Shown: one piece after another, positions 1-7,245 of the stretch
Layout: every line of letters begins with the position of its first letter
Numbering within the stretch: the first letter of the stretch is position 1
From: Verrucomicrobiales bacterium
GTDB taxonomy: Bacteria > Verrucomicrobiota > Verrucomicrobiia > Limisphaerales > UBA1100
Length of the DNA stretch: 9,869 nt
Reading direction: 5' to 3'
NCBI GenBank assembly: GCA_002718935.1
Contig: PBFV01000011.1
Coordinates: 1-9,869 of the forward strand
The notes under the pieces: model-generated
Database searches by the model: none
What the model was told of the DNA's origin: nothing
The model's input: the letters and a program-made list of their open reading frames with translations, nothing else
Translations under genes and position numbers: made by a program

Positions 1-507
1 CCAGTATATCCAGCCGTCTAACCCGAGATAAGGCCCGTGCAGGTCATTGGCACAGCCGTTCGCCGTCTTGCCATCGAACCACTTCGTGCGCTTGTCCGCG
101 CGCCCGTCGCCGTTGGTATCCTCCAGCTTCCAGATAATCGGCACCGCGCTCACATACAACGCGCCGTCATGCCACAGCGCTCCCTCGGGAAACATCAACT
201 TGTCGGCAAACACCACCGACTTGTCGAACTTGCCGTCGCCGTTCGTGTCCTCCAGCCGCACCACGCGATGCGTCGGGTTCTTAATCTGCTCCTTCACCGG
301 CGCATTCGACCCGGAGGAATCGGTCACATACAACCGCCCCCGTTCATCGAAAGACGCCTCAATTGGCCGCATCACCAACGGCGGCCCGGCGACCTTCTCG
401 ACGGTAAACCCATCCGGCACGGTGAAGGTTTGTTCGCCAATCTTAAACTCAGCCGCGTGGGCGAGGACTGCGGAGAAAGTTAGCGAAAAAAGGGTGATCG
501 CGCGCAT
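1..507 (-). CDS. PVC-type secreted membrane-bound dehydrogenase, N-terminal part (3' end beyond window)
   Basis: This reading frame is open from an ATG at 507-505 to the left edge, giving 169 residues with no stop. The protein begins with a short signal peptide (MRAITLFSLTFSAVLAHA, cleavage near residue 18), so the product is exported. Residues 50-165 match the start of the 'putative membrane-bound dehydrogenase' domain (TIGR02604 type): FDERGRLYVTD, two Asp-rich loops DTNGDGKFD (87-95) and DTNGDGRAD (130-138), and then NGCANDLHGPYLGLDGWIYW. The loops resemble EF-hand or dockerin calcium loops and sit between propeller-like strands. The equivalent region of the downstream gene at 1844 has the same order of motifs, so the two are distant paralogs. 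Family members usually approach or exceed 900 residues and often end in a cytochrome c domain, which cannot be seen here. The substrate is unknown; a soluble glucose/sorbosone dehydrogenase-like fold is expected from the family. The gene is divergent from the PQQ-like gene, with 91 bp between starts. No Shine-Dalgarno motif precedes the ATG. Confidence 0.9.
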   Translation of the reverse strand, partial: MRAITLFSLTFSAVLAHAAEFKIGEQTFTVPDGFTVEKVAGPPLVMRPIEASFDERGRLYVTDSSGSNAPVKEQIKNPTHRVVRLEDTNGDGKFDKSVVFADKLMFPEGALWHDGALYVSAVPIIWKLEDTNGDGRADKRTKWFDGKTANGCANDLHGPYLGLDGWIYW

Positions 508-598
508 AATGAACGGTTTCACGAATGGTCGCAGTCCCGGCCCGTTTGTCGAGGCAGTTTCCTGTTGTACGAAACGCCATCTGCCCCCAACCTCGGCC

Positions 599-1795
599 GT
601 GGCTTGGCTCCGATTCATTTTCTGCGCGACACTGGTGGTTTGCCATGGGTGCAGCCGACCGGCGGATGCGCCACCCAAAAATGGCCCTGCCTCCCTCCCG
701 GCCGCCAAGCCGCGGCCGAACCAACCGGTGTGGGTGTTCGAGACCGGCAACGCCGTGAGCGGTTCGCCGGCGGTGGGTCCTGACGGCACCGTTTACATTG
801 GCTCAATGGACCGCATGCTTTACGCGCTCGACGGGCAGACAGGTAAATTAAAATGGGAATTTGATGCCGGCGGCAAGGCGGCGGGCATGGATGCGGGCGT
901 GCACTCATCACCGGCGGTGGGTGCGGACGGCATGGTGTACGTGGGCGCGCACTCCGGCAAGGTATTTGCCCTGGATGGCCAAACGGGCTCCAAGAAATGG
1001 GAGGCGGCCATTGGCAGTGTGGTGAAATCCTCACCGGCGCTGGGGGCGGACGGCACGGTGTACGTGGGCAGTCGCGGCCGTAAATTGCACGCGCTGGATG
1101 GCAAGACCGGCCAGCCCAAGTGGGCATTCGAAACCGGTGGCATCATCGTGGCTTCACCGGCGGTAGGAGCGGATGGCACGGTTTACGTGGGCGCTTACGA
1201 CAACAAATTGTATGCAATCGACGGCGCCACCGGCGATAAGCTTTGGAAATTCACCGCCGGCCACTGGATTTTGTCCACACCCGCCATCGGGGCGGATGGC
1301 ACTGTTTATTTTGGGTCCATTGACAAAAAGGTTTACGCGCTGGACGGCAAAACCGGCGACAAGCGCTGGGAGTTTGAGACCGGCGATTTCGTTGAATGCT
1401 CGCCCACCATCGGCCCGGGCGGCGTGGTATACATCGGCTCGCATGATGGTAAGGTATACGCGCTGGACGGCCGCACGGGCGCCAAGCAGCGTGAGTATGA
1501 TCTCAAGCGCTGGGTGATTTCCTCACCGGCAATTAGTGCGGTTGGCAAACTGTACGCCGGCTGCCATGACTGGAAGTTGCACGCGTTCGATATCAAAACC
1601 GGCCAGCACGAGTGGGAGTTTGAGGCCGGCCATTTCGTGTATTCTTCACCCACGATCGCGGCCAACGGCATGCTCTACGTGGGGTCGCACGATTGTAACG
1701 TGTACGCCTTCGCCACGGGCAGCGCACCGGCGAAATCGCCCTGGCCCATGCGCGGCGGCAATGCCCGACATACTGGCCGGGCAGCGGATCAGTAG
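599..1795 (+). CDS. Exported PQQ-like eight-bladed beta-propeller protein
   Basis: The frame ends at TAG 1793-1795. I place the start at GTG 599 (398 residues) because it gives a compact export signal, MAWLRFIFCATLVVCHGC, with Cys18 after Gly as a possible but non-canonical lipobox. The frame is also open upstream through ATG 509, but that start adds 30 residues without signal-peptide character. After a Pro/Ala-rich linker (residues 19-43), eight blades fill residues 44 to about 375. Each has the pattern SPAVGADGTVYVGS...LYALDGKTGxxxW, the 'tryptophan-docking' repeat of PQQ_2/PQQ_3 propellers. The tail has SPWPMRGGNARHTG, a motif often seen at the end of such proteins in PVC bacteria. Blades 2-8 are each 41 residues long; the first-to-second step carries 7 extra. 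No quinoprotein catalytic domain or heme site is present, so it is more likely a structural, ligand-binding or BamB-like envelope protein than a dehydrogenase. It lies 48 bp upstream of the cytochrome-containing dehydrogenase on the same strand and may be co-transcribed with it. Confidence 0.88.
   Translation: MAWLRFIFCATLVVCHGCSRPADAPPKNGPASLPAAKPRPNQPVWVFETGNAVSGSPAVGPDGTVYIGSMDRMLYALDGQTGKLKWEFDAGGKAAGMDAGVHSSPAVGADGMVYVGAHSGKVFALDGQTGSKKWEAAIGSVVKSSPALGADGTVYVGSRGRKLHALDGKTGQPKWAFETGGIIVASPAVGADGTVYVGAYDNKLYAIDGATGDKLWKFTAGHWILSTPAIGADGTVYFGSIDKKVYALDGKTGDKRWEFETGDFVECSPTIGPGGVVYIGSHDGKVYALDGRTGAKQREYDLKRWVISSPAISAVGKLYAGCHDWKLHAFDIKTGQHEWEFEAGHFVYSSPTIAANGMLYVGSHDCNVYAFATGSAPAKSPWPMRGGNARHTGRAADQ
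728..1720 (+). repeat. Eight tandem coding repeats with 123-bp period (PQQ-like blades)
   Basis: The Ser/Thr-Pro codon pair that opens the outer strand of each blade occurs at 764, 908, 1031, 1154, 1277, 1400, 1523 and 1646. The seven units from 908 onward are exactly 123 bp apart, and the first step is 144 bp (7 extra codons). The DNA itself is partly conserved, for example gcggacggcacggtgtacgt in blade 3 and close variants in blades 2, 4 and 5. These are protein-domain repeats, not an intergenic repeat. Blades 2-5 resemble one another most; blades 7 and 8 have diverged most. Confidence 0.9.
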
Positions 1796-1843
1796 GACGA
1801 TTTTTCTCCTTTCGCCCCGGGCCAATTCACTTATCGTTGGCGC

Positions 1844-4738
1844 ATGAAACCGGCGGTGATTCTTCTGTCCCTTTCCGTGGCCCTCCATGCCGCTGAGCCC
1901 AAGCCGGATCCGAAAGAATTGCCGCGAATTCCGCATACGCCGGTGGCAAAGGCGCGCGGGACGTTTGAAGTAAAGCCGGGGTTTGACCTGCAACTGGCGG
2001 CGGCGGAACCGGTGGTGGCTGATCCGATTGCCATGAGCTTCGATGCGCACGGGCGGTTGTATGTGGTGGAAATGATCGGCTACTCGGAACGTCGCGAGGC
2101 CAATGCCGGGCGCATTCGCCGGCTGGAGGATGCCGATGGCGACGGGCGCTTTGAGAAAAGCACCGTGTTTGCCCAGGGCCTGGCGTGGCCCACGGCGGTG
2201 ATCTGCTACAACGGCGGCGTCTTTGTGGGCGTGACACCGAAGATTCTGTTTCTCAAGGACACCACCGGCGACGGCAAGGCGGATGTGAACCGCACGGTGT
2301 TCGAAGGCTTCGGCACGAGCCGCAGCCGGCTCAATGTGCAGGCCATGTTCAACAGCTTTCGTTGGGGGCTGGACAACCGCATTCACGGCTGCACCTCATA
2401 CATGGGCGGCAGCGTGAAGGATAAAACCGGCAAAACTGTGGCACTCGGTGGTCGCAATTTTTCCTTTGATCCGCGCACGCTGGAATTGCGCGCGGAAGAC
2501 AGCACGGCGCAGCACGGGATGAGCTTCGACGATTACGGCCGCAAGTTTACCTGCAGCAACAGCAGCCATTTGCAGGCGCTGATGTATCCCGCGCGCTACG
2601 CGGGGCGCAATGCGCATTATGCGTTGCCCAGCCAGCGCGTCGGCATTGCGGCCGATGGCGCGGCGGCGGAGGTGTTTCGGCTGAGCCCGGATGAACCCTG
2701 GCGCATCGTGCGCACGCGCTGGCGTATCGCCGGGCAGGTGCGCGGGCCGGTGGAAGGCGGCGGACGGGTATCCGGCTATTTCACCGCGGCCACGGGTATT
2801 ACGATTTATCGCGGGGATGCCTTGGGCAAAGGCTTCTCGGGCAATGCGTTCATTGCCGATGCCGGCAGCAATCTCATTCACCGTAAGCAATTGCGTTATT
2901 CCGGCGTACAACCGGTCGGCGAACGGCCGGTCGATGAGCGCAAAAGCGAGTTCATCGCCTCGCGCGACAACTGGTTTCGCCCCGTACAATTCGCCAATGC
3001 CCCGGACGGCTGCCTGTACGTGGCTGACATGTATCGCGAAACCATCGAGCATCCGTGGAGCATTCCCGAGAGCATTAAGCAGCATTTGGATCTCAACAGC
3101 GGGAACGATTGCGGCCGCATCTGGCGCATCGCTCCGAAAGGCTTCAAGCCACCAAAGCGCGACTATCCGGGCGCGTTTAACGGCCCGCAATTGGTGAAGC
3201 TATTGGCCCATCCCAACGGTTGGCATCGCGACACGGCGGCACGACTGATTTACGAACAACAGAATCGAACGGTGATTCCCGCGCTGGATAAACTGGCCGG
3301 TAATCATGCCCAACCACTTGGCCAGATTCATGCGCTATGGGCTCTGCGTGGTTTGGGTGCATTGAAGGCGGGCCATGTTTTGGGCGCGCTGAAGAACGGC
3401 ACAGCCGCAGTGCGTGTGCAGGCGATGCAGTTGGCGGAGGATTTCGTGAAGGATGCAAACGTGGTACGGGCGGTGTTTGCGCGGGTGGATAACCCGGATC
3501 GCGATATTCTCTTTCAACTGGCACTTACGGCCTCGCGGTTTCCTGCCAGCGAGGAGAAATCTCTCGCGCTCGCCATGGCACTGGCCCACGCAAAGGGCGA
3601 TCGCTGGATTGAAGCGGCGGTGATGAATGCCTTCAACGGCGACGAGGAATTGGGTGAGTTATTCGTATCAATCCACGGCGCGCCGAGCATCACGCATTCG
3701 GCCCGCGTGGAATTCCTCAAACTCATCGGCCGGCGCAATCGCCCGGGCGAAGTAGCCAAGGCGTTGCTGGTGGTGGCGCGGCAGCCGCCCAACAAGGAGA
3801 CGATTGATTGGGTCAATGCGCTGGGGCCCAAGGCCGGTAGTTTGCCGGCGCTCGAAACAGAAGCGCTGCGTTGGCTGAAGCTGCCGGCCAAAAAGAAATC
3901 GGACTCGGTGTTGTTTCCGGCGCTGAAATTGGCTTGGCGGCGGGGCTTCAAAGAGGCCGGACCCGCGATCCTGCGGGTGGCCCGTGAGCGCCCGACCGAG
4001 CCGCTGCGCGTGGCGGCCGTGCAGGCGTATGCGACATTTAGCGACCCGCAAGTGGCGAAGAATTTGGTGGCCCTTTGGGCGAAAGCCACGCCGGGGATGC
4101 GGAGCGAAATCGAGGCTGCCTTGGCCACGCGCAATGACCGCGTGCCGGTATTGCTCGAGGCATTGGAGAAAGGAGTCATTAAAAAGGACAAGTTTTCGCC
4201 CAACACCATTGCGGCATTACGCCGACAGAAAGACACCGCGACCGTGGCACGCGTCAACAAGCTGTTTGGTGTGCCAGCCAAGGCCAAATCCCGGGCACAA
4301 GCGGTGAAGGATCTGTTGCCGGCATTGAAGCTCAAGGGCAATGCGGCAGCCGGCCAGTTGATCTACACGCAACGCTGCGCCCTGTGTCATCGCGCAGGCA
4401 AGGCGGGGCATGCGCTCGGACCGGACCTGTTGTCGGTGAAGGCCAACGGTCCAGAGAAATTGCTGGTGAGCATTGTGGATCCCAACCGCGAGGTGGCGGC
4501 CAATTACGTGGCGTACGATGTGGCGTTGCGCGATGGCTCCACGCAATCCGGTTTGCTCGGTGACGAAACGCTGACGCACGTGCGCATTCGGTTGCCGCTC
4601 GGGAAAGAACTGCTGTTGCCGCGCACGGATGTGAAAGGCATGCGCAGCGGCGGCAAATCGATCATGCCCGAAGGCCTCGAGGCAGGCCTCACGCCGCAGC
4701 AGATGGCCGACCTGCTGGCGTTTATCACAGGGCTTTAA
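1844..4738 (+). CDS. PVC-type secreted dehydrogenase with HEAT-like repeats and C-terminal cytochrome c (CxxCH) domain
   Basis: This is a complete 964-residue protein, from ATG 1844 to TAA 4736-4738. It starts with a signal peptide (MKPAVILLSLSVALHA, cleavage near residue 16-17), placing it in the periplasm or envelope. Residues 40 to about 435 form the TIGR02604-type dehydrogenase domain. It holds FDAHGRLYVVEM, the Asp-rich calcium-like loops DADGDGRFE (96-104) and DTTGDGKAD (139-147), and the signature RDNWFRPVQFANAPDG...YVADMYRETIEHP followed by HLDLNSGNDCGRIWRI. Residues of about 440-810 are helical and HEAT-like (ALWALRGLGAL, VRVQAMQLAEDF and others). The C-terminus is a TIGR02603-type heme domain with C845-A-L-C848-H849 and the likely distal ligand Met941 in SIMPEGLEAGLTPQQ. 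By family knowledge it oxidises an unidentified sugar or alcohol and passes electrons through heme c; the substrate cannot be read from sequence. No Shine-Dalgarno motif precedes the ATG. The 48 bp to the upstream propeller gene suggest a shared transcript. Confidence 0.93.
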   Translation: MKPAVILLSLSVALHAAEPKPDPKELPRIPHTPVAKARGTFEVKPGFDLQLAAAEPVVADPIAMSFDAHGRLYVVEMIGYSERREANAGRIRRLEDADGDGRFEKSTVFAQGLAWPTAVICYNGGVFVGVTPKILFLKDTTGDGKADVNRTVFEGFGTSRSRLNVQAMFNSFRWGLDNRIHGCTSYMGGSVKDKTGKTVALGGRNFSFDPRTLELRAEDSTAQHGMSFDDYGRKFTCSNSSHLQALMYPARYAGRNAHYALPSQRVGIAADGAAAEVFRLSPDEPWRIVRTRWRIAGQVRGPVEGGGRVSGYFTAATGITIYRGDALGKGFSGNAFIADAGSNLIHRKQLRYSGVQPVGERPVDERKSEFIASRDNWFRPVQFANAPDGCLYVADMYRETIEHPWSIPESIKQHLDLNSGNDCGRIWRIAPKGFKPPKRDYPGAFNGPQLVKLLAHPNGWHRDTAARLIYEQQNRTVIPALDKLAGNHAQPLGQIHALWALRGLGALKAGHVLGALKNGTAAVRVQAMQLAEDFVKDANVVRAVFARVDNPDRDILFQLALTASRFPASEEKSLALAMALAHAKGDRWIEAAVMNAFNGDEELGELFVSIHGAPSITHSARVEFLKLIGRRNRPGEVAKALLVVARQPPNKETIDWVNALGPKAGSLPALETEALRWLKLPAKKKSDSVLFPALKLAWRRGFKEAGPAILRVARERPTEPLRVAAVQAYATFSDPQVAKNLVALWAKATPGMRSEIEAALATRNDRVPVLLEALEKGVIKKDKFSPNTIAALRRQKDTATVARVNKLFGVPAKAKSRAQAVKDLLPALKLKGNAAAGQLIYTQRCALCHRAGKAGHALGPDLLSVKANGPEKLLVSIVDPNREVAANYVAYDVALRDGSTQSGLLGDETLTHVRIRLPLGKELLLPRTDVKGMRSGGKSIMPEGLEAGLTPQQMADLLAFITGL

Positions 4739-4771
4739 GGCTTGGGAAACGGGAGCTTCGCCCTCTAGGGA

Positions 4772-5578
4772 TTATCCTTCGGCGATGGTGCGCATTTTTT
4801 CGAGGCCGATGCGGGCGACTTCCAGCGGGTCTTCAGCCCAGTGTTGTTCGTTGAAGAGCTCCAGTGATAGCCAGCTGTTGTAGTCGGTGTCGGCCAGCAA
4901 TTCACAATACCGCGCAAGATTAAGGTGACCGTCGCCGGGCATTACGCGGCTGTGGTCGTGTTGTTCCTCGCGCGGCGGGTCGGCGGGAGTGTCGTTAAAG
5001 TGAGAGACGGCAATTTGATTGGCGGTGAGTTTTGCGATGGATTCAAGATCACCGCCACCACGAAAGATGTGAAAAGGATCGAGCACGGTGGTGGCGTGCG
5101 GATGATCGGTGGCAGTCATGATCTCCAACGCGTCCTCAATGGTGTTGAGTTTCCCGACGAACCCGAGAAATTCCATGGCCGGATGAACGCCGATGGATTC
5201 GCCCAGCTCGAGCAATTCCCGGTAGCGGCGGGCGCCCAGAGCGTAATCGGGCCGGCCATCAGCGGGGCCGGCGATGATGTGCGGCGCGCCCAGGGCGGCG
5301 GCTTGTTCCATGCGGCACGCGCATTCATCCCGCACGCCCGGCCACGCGGCGTCATCCGCATCAAACCAGCCGCCGAGATAAATGGTGGTGGGCACGGCGA
5401 GATTTTGATCGGCGAGGGCGGATTGTAAATCGGCCAATGTACCGCCGTGGGCGAGGTGTTCATCAATCTCATCATGCCACAGCTCGATCGCCCCGTAACC
5501 CGCCCGGCCCGCGATGGATATTTTCTCAAGGATCGGCGTGGGCTGGATGGTGCTGGCATTGAGTGCGTAGCGAAACAT
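4772..5578 (-). CDS. Sugar phosphate isomerase/epimerase, xylose isomerase-like TIM barrel
   Basis: This is a complete 268-residue cytoplasmic protein, from ATG 5578-5576 to TAA. Length and motifs fit the AP_endonuc_2 (xylose isomerase-like TIM barrel) superfamily that includes IolE, IolI and many keto-sugar epimerases. The N-terminal strand pattern FRYALNASTI...AGYGAIELW is typical. The expected metal ligands are present: E136 in AMEFLGF, D167 and H170 in LDPFHIFRGG, H193 in VSHFNDTP, and E240 in SLELFNE. The PGDGHLN loop (214-220) is also characteristic. It should bind one divalent metal (Mn, Co or Mg) and interconvert keto or aldo sugars or a related polyol, but the exact substrate cannot be named. 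It is convergent with the dehydrogenase gene (33 bp apart) and divergent from the nitrilase-like gene (88 bp between starts). A possible promoter lies at 5585-5612. No Shine-Dalgarno motif is visible before the ATG. Confidence 0.9.
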   Translation of the reverse strand: MFRYALNASTIQPTPILEKISIAGRAGYGAIELWHDEIDEHLAHGGTLADLQSALADQNLAVPTTIYLGGWFDADDAAWPGVRDECACRMEQAAALGAPHIIAGPADGRPDYALGARRYRELLELGESIGVHPAMEFLGFVGKLNTIEDALEIMTATDHPHATTVLDPFHIFRGGGDLESIAKLTANQIAVSHFNDTPADPPREEQHDHSRVMPGDGHLNLARYCELLADTDYNSWLSLELFNEQHWAEDPLEVARIGLEKMRTIAEG

Positions 5579-5584
5579 GTGGGC

Positions 5585-5612
5585 ACGGTAAGAGGGCCCG
5601 GGAAAAAGTCAA
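5585..5612 (-). promoter_or_regulatory. Possible sigma-70-like promoter for the isomerase gene
   Basis: On the minus strand, TTGACT (5612-5607) is followed after 16 bp by TACCGT (5590-5585). The -35 box matches the consensus at five of six positions; the -10 box matches only at T-A....T. The predicted transcription start falls almost at the ATG (5578), which would make a leaderless or nearly leaderless mRNA and would agree with the lack of a Shine-Dalgarno motif. This is a pattern match only. Confidence 0.2.
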
Positions 5613-5666
5613 AGCCCGGCTGCATTTTCCCTTTCGACTTTGGGCGCGAGAGATTTAACTGGGCGC

Positions 5667-6650
5667 GTGAACGATCTCCGCGCAGCGAGTGTGCAGTTTC
5701 AACATGTGCCCGGCGACAAGGCGGCGAATCTCGCCTCGGTGCGCGAGTGGACGGCGAAAGCCGCCGTGGCCGGCGCGGAGCTGGTGGTGTTCCCCGAGAT
5801 GTGCCTGACCGGCTACTGGCACTTGCGCGATCTGCCGCGTGCGGAACTGGAAGCGCTGGCCGAGCCGGTGCCGAACGGTGAAAGCACCCAGGCGCTATTG
5901 GCTTTGGCCGCCGAGCATTCGGTTTCTGTCGGAGCGGGCTTCATTGAACAGGATGAGGCTGGTGAACTTTTTAACAGCTACGTGGTGGCGATGCCGGATG
6001 GACGCATCGCATGCCATCGTAAGCTGCACGCGTTTATCAATGAGCATATATCGAGCGGCGACCGCTATACGCTGTTTGATCTGCCCAACGGCACCAAGGC
6101 GGGCATTCTGATTTGCTACGACTGCAATCTCGGCGAGAACGTGCGGATCAACGCCTTGCAGGGTGCGGAGGTGTTGATCGCGCCGCACCAGACCGGCGGT
6201 TGTGCCACGCCCAGTCCGCGTTGTATGGGGGCGATCGATGTGGCGTTGTGGGAGAATCGCGAATCCGATCCGGATGCGATTGAGGCGGAGTTTCGCGGAC
6301 CCAAAGGCCGCGAGTGGCTGCTCAAGTGGCTGCCGGCCCGCGCGCATGACAATGGCATTTACCTCATCTTTAGCAACGGCGTTGGCCGCGACGACAACGA
6401 GGTGCGCACCGGCAACTCGATGATTCTCGATCCGTACGGCGATTTGCTGGCTGAAACTTGGAAAGCCGACGATGACATGGTGGTGGCCGATCTCAAGGCT
6501 GAAACGCGCGCCATGTGCACCGGTGTGCGATGGATTCGCAGCCGACGGCCGGACCTTTATGAAGCGGTATCCACACCCACCGGCCGCGAGCAGGATATTC
6601 GGACCGTCCGGTTTTCCAAGGAGGATCCGGATGCAACGAGTAGTGAATAG
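5667..6650 (+). CDS. Nitrilase-superfamily carbon-nitrogen hydrolase (amidase-like)
   Basis: This is a complete cytoplasmic protein of 327 residues from GTG 5667 to TAG 6648-6650. I prefer this GTG over the in-frame TTG at 5640 because the product then begins MNDLRAASVQFQH, where nitrilase domains normally start. The Glu-Lys-Cys triad is present: E44 in VFPEMCLTGY, K119 in CHRKLHAF and C150 in GILICYDCNLGENVR. E126 in INEHIS probably fills the second, structural glutamate position. Later motifs AEVLIAPHQTGG, NGIYLIFSN and GNSMILDPYGD complete the alpha-beta-beta-alpha core. Family members hydrolyse nitriles, amides or carbamoyl groups through a Cys thioester; the substrate cannot be assigned here, though the ICYD context favours an amidase or carbamoylase. 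Residues 195-220 (ENRESDPDA...REWLLKWLP) form an extended charged loop before the C-terminal part. The next gene starts 11 bp downstream, so the two are almost certainly one operon. No clear Shine-Dalgarno motif is seen. Confidence 0.92.
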   Translation: MNDLRAASVQFQHVPGDKAANLASVREWTAKAAVAGAELVVFPEMCLTGYWHLRDLPRAELEALAEPVPNGESTQALLALAAEHSVSVGAGFIEQDEAGELFNSYVVAMPDGRIACHRKLHAFINEHISSGDRYTLFDLPNGTKAGILICYDCNLGENVRINALQGAEVLIAPHQTGGCATPSPRCMGAIDVALWENRESDPDAIEAEFRGPKGREWLLKWLPARAHDNGIYLIFSNGVGRDDNEVRTGNSMILDPYGDLLAETWKADDDMVVADLKAETRAMCTGVRWIRSRRPDLYEAVSTPTGREQDIRTVRFSKEDPDATSSE

Positions 6651-6661
6651 GATGTAGTACG

Positions 6662-7108
6662 ATGGCAAAGCCTGAACCGGAACCAATTGATCCCGCTGAT
6701 TTGCCTGCGCTGGCGCAGGGCGTGATGGCGGATGCGAAATTTCCCATGCTGGCCAGTATCGACGGCGAACAGCCGCGACTGCGACCGGTTTCCCCCGTGA
6801 AGACCGACGGCTTCACCGTCTACGTTGCCAACCTCAAGGCGTATCATAAAACGCAGGAGATTGCCGCCAACCCAAAGGTGGAATTGTGCTACATGGACAG
6901 TCGTCATGATCAAGTGCGCATCACAGGCACCGCTGAGGTTTTGGGAGATGCCGATGAGATCCAAGCCATCTGGGACAGCAACCCGCTCCTCCGCCAATAC
7001 CTTGGCACCCCCGACAATCCGATGCTGATCATTTACAAGATCGCCCCCACCCAAGTCCGCTTCATGCGCGAATGGGCACTTGAATATCACGAGGTGGGTT
7101 TAGGTTGA
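6662..7108 (+). CDS. Pyridoxamine 5'-phosphate oxidase family (FMN-binding split barrel) protein
   Basis: This is a complete 148-residue cytoplasmic protein, from ATG 6662 to TGA 7106-7108. It matches the small 'general stress protein 26 / Putative_PNPOx' type of FMN-binding split beta-barrel: FPMLASIDGEQPRLRPVSP (27-45) is the first strand pair, VYVANLKAYHKTQEIAANPKV (53-73) the loop that usually contacts flavin phosphate, then ELCYMDSRHDQVRITGTAEV (74-93) and a helix with WDSNPLLRQYL. True PdxH enzymes are longer and have a conserved C-terminal substrate motif missing here, so vitamin B6 synthesis is unlikely. The protein may bind FMN, F420 or heme and act as a small oxidoreductase. An AGGA motif at 6649-6652, 9 bp before the ATG and overlapping the stop of the nitrilase gene, is one of the few Shine-Dalgarno-like signals in the window. 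The 11-bp gap indicates co-transcription, and perhaps coupled translation, with the hydrolase. Confidence 0.88.
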   Translation: MAKPEPEPIDPADLPALAQGVMADAKFPMLASIDGEQPRLRPVSPVKTDGFTVYVANLKAYHKTQEIAANPKVELCYMDSRHDQVRITGTAEVLGDADEIQAIWDSNPLLRQYLGTPDNPMLIIYKIAPTQVRFMREWALEYHEVGLG

Positions 7109-7124
7109 GGAGGAGCAAGAAAAG

Positions 7125-7200
7125 TGGAGCCAGATACCCGACTTGAACGGGTGACCTGCAGGTTACAAAACTGCTGCTCTACCAACTGAGCTAATCTGGC
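7125..7200 (-). tRNA. tRNA-Thr (anticodon UGU) with encoded CCA
   Basis: The minus strand folds into a full cloverleaf of 76 nt. The acceptor stem is GCCAGAT/ATCTGGC. The D arm is GCTC-AGTTGGTA-GAGC, the anticodon arm GCAGT-TTTGTAA-CCTGC, the variable loop AGGTC, and the T arm ACCCG-TTCAAGT-CGGGT. The anticodon TGT lies at 7167-7165, giving tRNA-Thr that reads ACA and probably other ACN codons. The discriminator is U73 and the 3' CCA is encoded (7127-7125). Tertiary-contact bases G15, C48, G18, G19 and C56 are all present. The last anticodon-stem pair (31-39) is a U-C mismatch, leaving four pairs. The gene lies 45 bp downstream of the kinase gene on the same strand, so read-through is possible; a T-rich stretch (CTTTTCTT) follows the CCA. 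Confidence 0.96.
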
Positions 7201-7245
7201 CTCCGGAAGCAGAGTATGTCGTTCAGGGCGGTTTGTCGAGATTGC

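Noticed and set aside
37..483. Plus-strand open frame of 148 codons
   Set aside because: It is the antisense of the dehydrogenase gene at 1-507, whose minus-strand translation gives a signal peptide and family motifs; the plus-strand product has no recognisable motif.
47..598. Upstream extension of the propeller reading frame
   Set aside because: The frame stays open leftward, but positions before 508 are antisense to the dehydrogenase gene and the extension has no signal peptide or propeller repeats. GTG 599 gives a proper export signal.
764..1720. CRISPR-like array
   Set aside because: The repeats are in frame, have no unique spacers of equal length, and translate into PQQ-like propeller blades.
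1646..2386. Minus-strand open frame of 246 codons
   Set aside because: It runs antisense across the end of the propeller gene and the start of the 1844 dehydrogenase, both well supported, and it shows no family motif.
2396..3190. Minus-strand open frame of 264 codons
   Set aside because: It is antisense to the signature region of the dehydrogenase; open shadows are expected in GC-rich coding DNA.
3514..4341. Minus-strand open frame of 275 codons
   Set aside because: It is antisense to the HEAT-like part of the dehydrogenase; composition is low-complexity Ser/Ala/Arg and there is no motif.
4739..4771. Possible bidirectional terminator between convergent genes
   Set aside because: The 33-bp gap has only 3-bp pairing around GGGAGCTTCGCCC and no T-run in either direction.
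4925..5428. Plus-strand open frame of 167 codons
   Set aside because: It is antisense to the isomerase/epimerase, whose metal ligands are all in the minus-strand frame.
5640..5666. TTG start nine codons upstream for the nitrilase-like protein
   Set aside because: The extra residues (GARDLTGR) do not belong to the nitrilase fold, and the GTG at 5667 gives the usual family N-terminus.
5895..6686. Minus-strand open frame of 263 codons
   Set aside because: It is antisense to the nitrilase-like gene, which has an intact catalytic triad.
7125..7245. tRNA as an attachment site of an integrated element
   Set aside because: There is no integrase, no repeat of the tRNA 3' end elsewhere in the window, and the flanking genes look native.
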